A stretch of 5,638 nt of DNA. Origin: JAZQNF01 sp045641505. Its GTDB lineage: Bacteria; Bacillota; Clostridia; Lachnospirales; Bianqueaceae. A program made the translations under genes and the position numbers. The DNA lies in the NCBI GenBank assembly GCA_045641505.1, contig JAZUHB010000060.1:1-5638 (forward strand), read 5' to 3'. Positions within the stretch are counted from its first letter, which is position 1. Each line of letters starts with the position of its first letter. The notes below the pieces were generated by a model. The model was not told where the DNA came from, ran no database searches, and saw nothing but the letters and a program-made list of their open reading frames with translations. This document shows, piece after piece, positions 1 to 5,638 of the stretch.

Positions 1-959
1 TTCTCGTTGAACAGCCACTTGGAGCAGGTGGTGAAGTCGGTCAGACGGGAGCCCACCCCGAGGATCACGTCGCAGTCGGGGGCAACGCGGTTCGCGGCCT
101 GTCCGCCGGTCACGCCGATGCCGCCCAGATTCAGCTCATGATCGTAGAGGACGGCGCCCTTGCCGGCCTGGGTCTCGCCGAAGGGGATGCCGGTGGCCTC
201 CGCGAAGGCCTTGAACTCCTCGTGCGCCTCGGCGTAGCGAACGCCGCCGCCGCAGATGAGGAGGGGCTTCTTCGCCGCGCGGATGACGGCGGCCACTTCC
301 TCGATCGCGTCGGGATCGGCGGCGGGACGGAACAGGCGATGGATGCGCTTCTCGAAGAACTCGACGGGGTAGTCGTAGGCCTCGCCCTCGACGTCCTGCG
401 GCATCGCGATGCAGACGGCGCCGGTGTTGGCCGGATCGGTCAGGGTGCGCATCGCGGAGATCATCGCGCTCATCAGCTGCTCGGGACGGACGATGCGGTC
501 CCAGTAGCGGCACACGGCGCGGAAGGCGTCGTTGGTGGAAATGGAGAGGTCGTTGGTCTGCTCGATCTGCTGCAGCACGGGATCGGGCTGGCGGCAGGCG
601 TAGGTATCGCCGGGCAGGATCAGCACGGGGATGTTGTTGGCGGTAGCCGTGGCGGCGGCGGTGACCATGTTGGCGGCGCCGGGACCGACGGAAGAGGTGA
701 CGGCGATGATGCGCTTGCGCTTCATCTGCTTGGCGTAGGCGACGGCGGTGTGGGCCATGCCTTGCTCGTTCTTGCCCTGCCAGACCTTGAGGCGGCGGGT
801 CTCCTGCGCGAGCGCCTGGCCGAGGCCGAGCACGCAGCCGTGACCGGGCAGCATGATCACGCCCTCCACGAAGGGCTCGACCTTGCCGTCGTAGGCGATG
901 TACTGATTCTCGAGGAAGCGGACCAGCGCCTGGGCCATGGTAAGTCTTACGGTTTCCAT
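1..959 (-). CDS. iolD: IolD, 3D-(3,5/4)-trihydroxycyclohexane-1,2-dione hydrolase (partial, N-terminal half)
   Basis: ThDP-dependent enzyme of myo-inositol breakdown that hydrolyses the cyclic dione made by IolE, opening the ring to 5-deoxy-D-glucuronate; cytosolic. My translation from the ATG at 957-959 stays open to the left edge, giving 319 residues of a family usually about 640 long. The start METVRLTMAQALVRFL matches the Bacillus IolD start as I remember it. Then come EPFVEG (28-33), GHGCVLGLGQAL (39-50), QGKNEQGMAH (61-70, with E65 the expected Glu that activates ThDP), SVGPGAAN, RQPDPVLQQIEQT, RYWDRI, SQDVEGEA-like PQDVEGEAYDY, and GVGSRLTDFTT near the edge. The C-terminal domain with the GDG pyrophosphate motif lies beyond the window. 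An ATG at codon 8 is possible, but the first has an ideal ribosome site and fits the family. It sits 12 nt after iolB and is the last gene seen in the operon. No frameshift was noticed. Confidence 0.95.
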   Translation of the reverse strand, partial: METVRLTMAQALVRFLENQYIAYDGKVEPFVEGVIMLPGHGCVLGLGQALAQETRRLKVWQGKNEQGMAHTAVAYAKQMKRKRIIAVTSSVGPGAANMVTAAATATANNIPVLILPGDTYACRQPDPVLQQIEQTNDLSISTNDAFRAVCRYWDRIVRPEQLMSAMISAMRTLTDPANTGAVCIAMPQDVEGEAYDYPVEFFEKRIHRLFRPAADPDAIEEVAAVIRAAKKPLLICGGGVRYAEAHEEFKAFAEATGIPFGETQAGKGAVLYDHELNLGGIGVTGGQAANRVAPDCDVILGVGSRLTDFTTCSKWLFNE

Positions 960-974
960 AGGTTTACCTCCTTA
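960..974 (-). promoter_or_regulatory. iolD ribosome binding site overlapping the iolB stop codon
   Basis: Reading the minus strand, the sequence TAAGGAGGTAAACCTATG contains a full AAGGAGGT Shine-Dalgarno (966-973), with 6 nt before the iolD ATG at 957-959. The iolB TAA (972-974) overlaps the motif. This fixes the iolD start and implies that ribosomes finishing iolB can feed iolD directly. It is the strongest ribosome site in the window. Confidence 0.9.
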
Positions 975-1775
975 TTTGAGCTCCGGGTTGGGGAAAATGT
1001 GGTCATTGGCGTCCTTTTCCCACAGCCAGGAATGTTCTTTATCGTCGATGCGGGTCTTCTGCCAGGGATCGCCGTCCAGATGACGGATGCCCCAGGCGTA
1101 GCACATCGCGTAGCCCGGCGCCGCGGCCTGGGAGTGGAAGCCCTCGTTGATGACGAGGCAGCCGTTGTGGCCGGTCTTGTGGATCTCGCCGTTGGCAAAG
1201 CCCACGCCGAAGCCCTGGGGATAATCGAAGCGGTAGAAATAGACCTCGGGCTGAGGATGATGATGAGGGGGATAGGAGGACCAGGTGCCGGGGTAGTTCA
1301 TGACCTCGCCGAGCACCATGTTGGAGAAGGGCGCGTTCTCGTAATCGAAGAAGGTCTTGATCTCGCGGTGCATCGCGCCCATCAGCTCGCCGTTCGCGCC
1401 GGCGTGCTGCGTCTGGACGGTCTCCGGGGTGAACATGACGGGCTCGTAGTCGCGCTCGTTGACGGTGCGCTGGATGTAGAGCTCGCAGTGGCTCCGGGCG
1501 CGGAGGGTGATCTCGGTGCGGCGGGACGCCAGCAGGCAGTAGGCCTCGTAGCGGAAGCAGTCGGGGCGGGAGGCCTCGACCGTGCGGCCGTTCCAGCAGA
1601 AATTCGTGTCGCCCTCGAAGAGGAGGATGGCGACCTCCTTCTCCGGCTCGAGGATGGCGTATTCGTCGCCCGCCTCCATGACCAGGAGGCCGACGTCCAT
1701 CTGGGTGCCCAGATCGTCGTACGCGGCGTCGATGTAGCTGTTATAACCGGGATGGATATCTTTCGTGAAATACAT
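972..1775 (-). CDS. iolB: IolB, 5-deoxy-glucuronate isomerase
   Basis: Isomerises 5-deoxy-D-glucuronate, the IolD product, to 2-deoxy-5-keto-D-gluconate (EC 5.3.1.30); cytosolic cupin-fold enzyme. It is 267 residues, about the normal family length (near 270). Family marks are LGEVMNYPGTWSSYPPHHHP (155-174) followed by QPEVYFYRF, then GFHSQAAAPGYAMCYAWGIR (212-231). H171, H173, E177 and H214 are the likely metal ligands of the C-terminal cupin, by family pattern. The N-terminal half (EYAILEPEKEVAILLFEG, 38-55) is the second, degenerate cupin. The ATG at 1773-1775 lies 10 nt after the iolE stop, with an AAGAGG ribosome site spanning that junction. Position between iolE and iolD matches the pathway and supports one transcript. 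No truncation or missing key residue is seen. Confidence 0.96.
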   Translation of the reverse strand: MYFTKDIHPGYNSYIDAAYDDLGTQMDVGLLVMEAGDEYAILEPEKEVAILLFEGDTNFCWNGRTVEASRPDCFRYEAYCLLASRRTEITLRARSHCELYIQRTVNERDYEPVMFTPETVQTQHAGANGELMGAMHREIKTFFDYENAPFSNMVLGEVMNYPGTWSSYPPHHHPQPEVYFYRFDYPQGFGVGFANGEIHKTGHNGCLVINEGFHSQAAAPGYAMCYAWGIRHLDGDPWQKTRIDDKEHSWLWEKDANDHIFPNPELK

Positions 1776-1785
1776 GGCGTGCCTC

Positions 1786-2688
1786 TTACAGACCGGTGTG
1801 CGCGGCGATGTACTTGCGGCCCTTGATGGCGTACTCCAGAGGATTGGCCTTCGCGGGATCCTGCTCGGCCTCGACCAGCAGCCAGCCCTCGTAGCCGGCC
1901 TTGTCCAGCAGCTCGAAGACGGGATCGAAGTCCACGTCGCCGTCGCCGGGCACGGTGAACGCGCCGCCTCTGACCGCGGTCAGGAAGGACCAGCCGTTCT
2001 TCTTGACTTCCTCGACGACGCTCAGGCGCATATCCTTCAGATGGACGTGGCCGACACGGTCGCCGAATTCCTTGAGCATGGCCAGGGGATCTTCGCCGGC
2101 GAAGGTGAAGTGACCGGTGTCGTAGCAGAGGAAAACGTAGCGGGGATCGGTGTTCGCGAGCATGCGGCGGGTCTCCTCAGCGGTCTGGACCACGGTGCCC
2201 ATGTGATGATGGAAGCAAAGCTTGAAGCCGCGCTCCACGGCAATCTTACCCAGCTCGTTCAGACCGTTGCAGAAGCGGTCCCACTCCTCGTCGTTCATCA
2301 CGTACTTGTGACCGCCGGTGAGGATGGGGGTGTCGGTCTTGCCCTGGATGGAGTAGCTCTGCTCGCTGACGTTGATGCGGTTCGCGCCGACGGCGGCCAG
2401 GAAGTCGAGCTCCTTGTTGAAATCGGCCTTCACCTGCTCCAGAGGCTGGGTCAGGATGAAGGAGGAGAACCAGCGGCTGGCGATGCGCATGCCGCGCAGA
2501 TCGAGCTCCCACTTGAGCTCCTGGGGGCACTTGGGGTACTTGTTGCCGATCTCGCAGCCGGTGAAGCCGGCCAGGGCCATCTCACTCACGGTCTGGCGGA
2601 AGGTGTTCTCCGCGCCGAGCTCGGGCATGTCGTCGTTGCACCAGCCGATGGGGGCGATGCCGAGGAATACTTTTTCAGGATTGAACAT
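1786..2688 (-). CDS. iolE: IolE, inosose dehydratase
   Basis: Dehydrates 2-keto-myo-inositol (scyllo-inosose) to 3D-(3,5/4)-trihydroxycyclohexane-1,2-dione (EC 4.2.1.44), the second step of myo-inositol catabolism. It is a 300-residue, full-length sugar-phosphate-isomerase/AP-endonuclease-type TIM barrel; Bacillus IolE is of similar length. Diagnostic blocks are GIAPIGWCNDDMPELGAENTF (10-30, N-terminal signature), EMALAGFTGCEIGNKYP (36-52), HHHMGTVVQT (160-169), YDTGHFTFAGEDPL (189-202), GHVHLKDMR (213-221), TVPGDGDVDFDPVF (245-258) and VEAEQDPAKANPLEY (272-286). Conserved acidic and His residues in the DTGH, HVHLKD and EAEQD blocks probably bind the metal. The ATG at 2686-2688 follows a good AAAGGAG site. 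A 63-nt gap with a palindrome separates it from larA upstream; iolB follows after 10 nt. Confidence 0.97.
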   Translation of the reverse strand: MFNPEKVFLGIAPIGWCNDDMPELGAENTFRQTVSEMALAGFTGCEIGNKYPKCPQELKWELDLRGMRIASRWFSSFILTQPLEQVKADFNKELDFLAAVGANRINVSEQSYSIQGKTDTPILTGGHKYVMNDEEWDRFCNGLNELGKIAVERGFKLCFHHHMGTVVQTAEETRRMLANTDPRYVFLCYDTGHFTFAGEDPLAMLKEFGDRVGHVHLKDMRLSVVEEVKKNGWSFLTAVRGGAFTVPGDGDVDFDPVFELLDKAGYEGWLLVEAEQDPAKANPLEYAIKGRKYIAAHTGL

Positions 2689-2704
2689 GGTTTTTCTCCT
2701 TTAT
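2689..2704 (-). promoter_or_regulatory. iolE ribosome binding site
   Basis: On the minus strand, AAAGGAG (2698-2704) stands 9 nt before the ATG at 2686-2688, separated by an A-rich spacer (AAAAACC follows GGAG). It sits in a short AT-rich island (about 2689-2730) that contrasts with the GC-rich genes and would keep the start region unstructured. It decides the iolE start. Confidence 0.85.
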
Positions 2705-2731
2705 ATATGATTGGTTCTTTGAAAACACTGG

Positions 2732-2751
2732 AATGAAGCGGCCGCTTCACT
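2732..2751 (-). repeat. Perfect 16-bp palindrome / hairpin between larA and iolE
   Basis: TGAAGCGGCCGCTTCA at 2734-2749 equals its own reverse complement. It starts 2 nt after the larA stop codon. As RNA it can form an 8-bp stem with a GGCC loop when the flanking G-U and A-U pairs are counted (2732-2751). What follows on the transcribed strand is CCAGTGTTTTC, which has only four Ts, about six bases after the stem. It is therefore a poor intrinsic terminator. Other readings are an operator for a dimeric regulator or an RNA-processing/stability hairpin that sets iol levels apart from the upstream genes. The palindrome itself is certain; its role is not. Confidence 0.75.
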
Positions 2752-4017
2752 TTACCGGCGCTGCTCTGCTTCGCGGACCTTCGGCAGCGTCGAGCCGCCG
2801 TAGGGCATGGCGAGGATCTTCGCGTCGGCGCCGACGAGCTTTCTGGCCTCCCGGAGCGCGGCGCGGGCCGACTTCGCGGGGGTTAGGAAGCAGTTGCGGA
2901 CAGTCTCGTCCGGAAGATCCGAGACGAGGAAGACCGCCGCGCGCTGAAGGACCATCGCGATGGCCGCGGCCTTGTGGCCGCCCAGGCGGAAGTTCGTGCG
3001 GACCCGCTCGATCAGGTCCTCGGGGCGCTTCGCGTCATTCATCCATTCCTCGAACACGGCGCTGCCGAGGCCCTCGGCGCAGGAGCCGATCAGGATGATC
3101 GCGCCGCCGTCGCGCACCGCGTGGGCCGCGTTGTCGAGCGCCTTCTGGGTCTGGTAGAGGTTCAGGTCCTTGGGGGCGCCGCCCTGCGAGACGATGACGA
3201 TGTCCGCGGGGGCGGGGAGCTCCTTGAGGTAGAGGCTGTCCAGGAAGCGGCAGCCCTCGCGGTGGGCCAGCACGGGATCGCCCGCGACCGCGCGGAGGAT
3301 CTCCTTGTGCTCGCTGAGCACCACGTTGACGATGTAGTCGATGCCGAGGATCCGGCCGGCCTCTTCGATGTCGGCCCGGAGGGGATTGCCCTCCAGGGAG
3401 CCCGCGCAGCACTCGGGGCGGACCATCATGCTGTGATTCGCCTGGATGGCTTCGGGGGTGGAGCAGCCGGGCATGATCGCCTTGGCGCCGCCGGAATAGC
3501 CGGCGAAGTAATGATATTCGATATTGCCCAGGCAGATCACCCGGTCGGCCTCGGCCACCGTACGCGTGACCGCGACGGGGGTGCCGGCGGAGGTGGTGCC
3601 CAAGAGCACGCAGTCTTCGGGGTCAGAGTCGATACAGCGGATCTCGCTCCAGGCGCGCTCGCCGGCCAGATGACGCTTTTCCTCGTCGGTCTGGTGACGG
3701 TGGGAGCCAAGGGCGAAGACCAGGGTGATATCGGAGGGGGCGCAGCCGGCTCCGTAGAGGAGGTCGAGCAGCGCCGGCATCACCTTCCAGGTAGGCATGG
3801 GGCGGGTGATGTCGCTGGTGACGAGGACGATCTTCTCGCCCGGGTGCACGAGCTCGGAAAGAGGAGGGGCGCCGATGGGAGAGGCCAGCGCGCGGCGCAG
3901 TTCCTCTTCCTCGGTCAGTTCGACGGTTACGGGGTTCGCATGCAACTCACCCAGGAGGAGCCGCTTGGAAACGTCTACCTCCTGGGTGCCTTTGCCAAAG
4001 CCGAATGTCAGCTTCAT
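2752..4017 (-). CDS. larA: LarA-family nickel-pincer hydroxyacid racemase/epimerase
   Basis: Member of the lactate racemase family (DUF2088), which inverts the alpha carbon of 2-hydroxy acids by hydride transfer to a nickel-pincer nucleotide cofactor. The 421-residue length matches Lactobacillus plantarum LarA (about 424). Key residues line up from memory: SDITRP (68-73, R72), GSHRH (104-108, H106), HYFAGYSGGAKAIMPG (169-184, with H169 catalytic and K179 cofactor-linking), NH at 194-195 (H195 nickel ligand) and LYQTQK (287-292, Y288, Q289, K292). Active-site spacing (10 from His to Lys, 16 to the next His) equals LarA. It starts 1 nt after the transketolase C stop with only a weak ribosome site, suggesting coupled translation. 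The substrate is open: family members act on lactate, malate, other hydroxyacids or gluconate. The cofactor genes larB, larC and larE are not in the window. The symbol denotes the family, not proven lactate activity. Confidence 0.9.
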   Translation of the reverse strand: MKLTFGFGKGTQEVDVSKRLLLGELHANPVTVELTEEEELRRALASPIGAPPLSELVHPGEKIVLVTSDITRPMPTWKVMPALLDLLYGAGCAPSDITLVFALGSHRHQTDEEKRHLAGERAWSEIRCIDSDPEDCVLLGTTSAGTPVAVTRTVAEADRVICLGNIEYHYFAGYSGGAKAIMPGCSTPEAIQANHSMMVRPECCAGSLEGNPLRADIEEAGRILGIDYIVNVVLSEHKEILRAVAGDPVLAHREGCRFLDSLYLKELPAPADIVIVSQGGAPKDLNLYQTQKALDNAAHAVRDGGAIILIGSCAEGLGSAVFEEWMNDAKRPEDLIERVRTNFRLGGHKAAAIAMVLQRAAVFLVSDLPDETVRNCFLTPAKSARAALREARKLVGADAKILAMPYGGSTLPKVREAEQRR

Positions 4018-4018
4018 C

Positions 4019-4978
4019 TTATTTTCTTGCGATCGTGTTCTTGACCTGCTCCACGATGTGGGCGGCGGTCAGGCCGAAGCGCTCCTGCAGATAGCTCTGA
4101 GGACCGACTTCGCCGTATTCGTCCTCGACGGCGACGCAGCCGCAGGGGATGGGCGCGTTCTCGGCCACGACCTCCAGCACGGCGCTGTAGAGGCCGCCGT
4201 GGCGGTTGGCGTTCTCGGCCACGACCATGGCGCCGCACTTCTTCGCGTAGGCGAGGACGGTCTCGGCGTCGAGGGGCTTGATGGTGTAGGAGTCGATGAC
4301 GGCGCAGGAGATGCCTTCCCCGGCCAGGGTGGCGGCGGCCTTGAGGGCCTCGTTCACCATGATGCCGCAGGCGACGATCGCGCAGTCGGTGCCCTCGCGG
4401 AGCACGACGGCCTTGCCGATCTCGAGCTCAGTGCCGTCTTCGTAGATCTTCGCGTAGTTCTTGCGGCCGAAGCGGATGTACTTCACGCCTTCGCGGTCGG
4501 GGCACTGCTTCATCAGGGAGATGAAGGAGTTGGGATCCGCGGGCTCCAGAACGGTCGCGGTGGGGATGGTGCGGTACAGGGCCACATCCTCGAAGGGCAT
4601 GTGGGTGCCGCCGTTCATCGCCGCGGTGACGCCGGGATCGGTGCCCAGGACGGTGATGTCGTTCTTCGCGTAGCCGGCGGACAGGAACAGCTGGTCGAAG
4701 CAGCGGCGGGAGGCGAAGATACCGAAGGAATGGCAGATGGGCTTGTAGCCCTCGGCGGCCATGCCGCAGCCGACGCCGATCATGTTGGCTTCGGAAATGC
4801 CGCACTCGATGGCACGGTCGGGATGAGCGGCGGCATACTTGACGGTGCCGATGCAGCTCATCAGATCGGAATCCAGATAGACGACCTTGGGATCGTTCTC
4901 CAGGATGGAGATGATGGTCTCGCCCATGACGGCCTTGCCCAGACGGGCATCGTTTTCTCCGTTATATACGATGTTCAT
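4019..4978 (-). CDS. Transketolase C-terminal subunit (split transketolase)
   Basis: Second half of a two-gene, ThDP-dependent transketolase, which moves a two-carbon ketol unit between sugars. The 319 residues hold the pyrimidine-binding domain and the C-terminal transketolase domain. Visible marks: R12 near the start, CGISEANMIGVG (59-70, with E63 the expected ThDP-activating Glu), SFGIFASRRCFDQL (84-97), NGGTHMPFEDVALYRTIP (122-139), IRFGRKN (168-174), AENANRHGGLYSAV (254-267) and YGEVGPQSYLQERFGLTA (288-305). Against E. coli transketolase from memory, the phosphate-contacting His461 falls on D114 and substrate-contacting Asp469 on N122, so the substrate may be unusual. The start lies 3 nt after the N-subunit stop and has GGAGG upstream. 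Its neighbours, the N subunit and larA, are almost contiguous. Family is sure; the natural substrate is unknown, with apulose-4-phosphate-type or other specialised transketolases as alternatives. Confidence 0.94.
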   Translation of the reverse strand: MNIVYNGENDARLGKAVMGETIISILENDPKVVYLDSDLMSCIGTVKYAAAHPDRAIECGISEANMIGVGCGMAAEGYKPICHSFGIFASRRCFDQLFLSAGYAKNDITVLGTDPGVTAAMNGGTHMPFEDVALYRTIPTATVLEPADPNSFISLMKQCPDREGVKYIRFGRKNYAKIYEDGTELEIGKAVVLREGTDCAIVACGIMVNEALKAAATLAGEGISCAVIDSYTIKPLDAETVLAYAKKCGAMVVAENANRHGGLYSAVLEVVAENAPIPCGCVAVEDEYGEVGPQSYLQERFGLTAAHIVEQVKNTIARK

Positions 4979-4991
4979 TCCTTAGCCCTCC
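4979..4991 (-). promoter_or_regulatory. Ribosome binding site of the transketolase C subunit, inside the N-subunit 3' end
   Basis: On the minus strand GGAGGGCTAAGGAATG carries GGAGG (4987-4991) 8 nt before the ATG at 4976-4978. The motif lies in the last sense codons of the N subunit, whose TAA is at 4982-4984. This arrangement couples the two subunits, as fits an equimolar complex. Confidence 0.85.
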
Positions 4992-5638
4992 AGTTCCGCG
5001 ATCTGCGCGTCCAGCTCTTTGGTCCACTTCTCGTACTGCTCGTCGCTGACGGGCATGCTGTGGTTCATCTTGGTGTTCGCCACGTCGTCGATGCCGGCAC
5101 CCTTGACGGTGTCCATGACGATGCAGAAGGGCTTGTCGCCGCCCTTACGGGTGGCTTCCAGCGCCTCGGCGAGCGCTTCGACGCAGCCGCCGTTCACGGT
5201 GACGGTCTCGAGGCCGAAGGCCTTGGCCTTCTCCTCCAGGTTGGCAGCGGGGTAGATCTCCTCGCTGAAGCCGTCCAGCTGACGCTTGTTCCAGTCGATC
5301 AGGACGACCAGGTTGGAAAGCTTCTTGGCGGCCGCGAAGGCGAAAGCCTCCCAAACTTGACCTTCGTTGCTCTCGCCGTCGCCGAGGATCAGGAACACAC
5401 GGTTGTCACGGCCGGCCAGACGGTCCGCGTAGGCCATGCCGGCGGCCAGAGAGGCGCCCTGACCCAGGGAGCCGGTGGTCATGTCGATGCCGGGGGTCTT
5501 GTTGCGGTCGCAGTGGCTGGGCAGGTTGGTGTGGGGACGGTTCAGGGTGGTCAGTTGCTCATAGGGGAAGTAGCCTTTGAGCGCCAGGGTGCCGTAGACG
5601 GCGGGACCCGCGTGGCCCTTGGAGCAGACCAGCTTGTC
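4982..5638 (-). CDS. Transketolase N-terminal subunit (partial, start beyond right edge)
   Basis: ThDP pyrophosphate-binding half of the split transketolase. The frame is open to the right edge, giving 218 residues; about 50-60 N-terminal residues are probably missing from a usual 270-280. The internal ATG at 5480-5482 is not the start, because family sequence continues upstream of it. Visible blocks, numbered from the first visible residue: SKGHAGPAVYGTLALKGYF (6-24), LPSHCDRNKTPGIDMTTG (39-56), SLGQGASLAAGMAYA, the ThDP/metal motif GDGESNEGQVWEA (86-98) closed by IDWNKRQLDG (114-123), and DTVKGAGIDD followed by KMNHSMP. The usual GHP of canonical enzymes reads SHC here (His kept), and the motif Asn appears as WN. 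It is the first gene seen in the operon and partners the C subunit 3 nt downstream. No C-terminal domain is fused. The promoter must lie outside the window. Confidence 0.94.
   Translation of the reverse strand, partial: DKLVCSKGHAGPAVYGTLALKGYFPYEQLTTLNRPHTNLPSHCDRNKTPGIDMTTGSLGQGASLAAGMAYADRLAGRDNRVFLILGDGESNEGQVWEAFAFAAAKKLSNLVVLIDWNKRQLDGFSEEIYPAANLEEKAKAFGLETVTVNGGCVEALAEALEATRKGGDKPFCIVMDTVKGAGIDDVANTKMNHSMPVSDEQYEKWTKELDAQIAELEG

Noticed and set aside
136..513. Arg-rich minus-strand open frame within iolD.
   Set aside because: Out-of-frame shadow of the continuous iolD reading frame, with an Arg/Pro/Gly-rich composition typical of frame-shifted GC-rich DNA.
138..1826. A 562-codon open frame on the plus strand spanning iolD, iolB and the end of iolE.
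   Set aside because: It is codon-aligned opposite iolD and iolB, so a stop would need TTA, CTA or TCA codons in the sense genes, which are rare in this GC-rich set. It crosses gene borders, looks low-complexity (Ala, Gly, Val, Leu, His, Asp) and resembles no family, whereas the minus strand encodes clear enzymes.
2689..2730. A possible promoter before iolE (TATATA-like -10 on the minus strand).
   Set aside because: No -35-like hexamer stands at 16-18 nt upstream, and a start there would fall inside the ribosome binding site. The AT-rich run is better read as an unstructured ribosome-binding region.
1765..2736. A 323-codon plus-strand open frame opposite iolE.
   Set aside because: Also codon-aligned antisense to iolE and explained by the same codon bias; no recognisable domain.
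2732..2751. The hairpin as an intrinsic terminator ending the transketolase/larA transcript.
   Set aside because: The stem is short and is followed by CCAGTG and only four Ts, not an immediate T-run. Partial termination cannot be excluded, so it is listed as a palindrome.
2974..4044. A 356-codon plus-strand open frame opposite larA.
   Set aside because: Codon-aligned antisense shadow of larA with biased composition and no family resemblance; larA has an intact active site on the other strand.
4982..5482. Taking the ATG at 5480-5482 as the start of the transketolase N subunit.
   Set aside because: The same frame continues upstream to the window edge with the family block SKGHAGPAVYG, so this Met is internal.

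Overview
The window is one tightly packed, co-directional block of six genes, all on the minus strand, so transcription runs from the right edge to the left edge. In transcription order they are: the C-terminal part of a transketolase N-terminal subunit gene (cut by the right edge), the transketolase C-terminal subunit, a LarA-type nickel-dependent hydroxyacid racemase/epimerase, iolE (inosose dehydratase), iolB (5-deoxy-glucuronate isomerase), and the first half of iolD (trihydroxycyclohexane-dione hydrolase, cut by the left edge). Gaps are 3, 1, 63, 10 and 12 nt, so this looks like an operon. The only gap with room for a signal is the 63-nt larA-iolE gap, which holds a perfect 16-bp palindrome. 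No RNA gene, mobile element or CRISPR array is visible, and no stretch over 300 bases lacks a gene.

The DNA is clearly GC-rich (by eye roughly 60%), with strong GGAGG-type ribosome binding sites, Firmicutes-type IolE/IolB/IolD sequences and a split transketolase. The best guess is a high-GC anaerobic member of Bacillota (Clostridia, gut-type). This is inferred from style, not proven.

IolE, IolD and IolB are three successive steps of myo-inositol catabolism: inosose is dehydrated to a trihydroxycyclohexane-dione, the ring is hydrolysed to 5-deoxy-glucuronate, and this is isomerised to 2-deoxy-5-keto-gluconate (DKG). The usual partners IolG, IolC, IolJ and IolA are not in this window and may lie outside it.

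The unusual part is the transketolase pair and LarA homologue placed directly upstream in the same transcription unit. No standard intermediate after IolD carries the alpha-hydroxy-carboxylate that LarA chemistry needs, and transketolase has no role in the standard route. One coherent but untested idea is that DKG, which on paper has the same HOCH2-CO-threo-diol end as xylulose 5-phosphate, is cleaved by this transketolase. The C4 fragment would lead to D-malate after oxidation, and the LarA homologue could racemise that to L-malate. The transketolase also shows substitutions at positions that normally contact the sugar phosphate and hydroxyls, which suggests a non-standard substrate.
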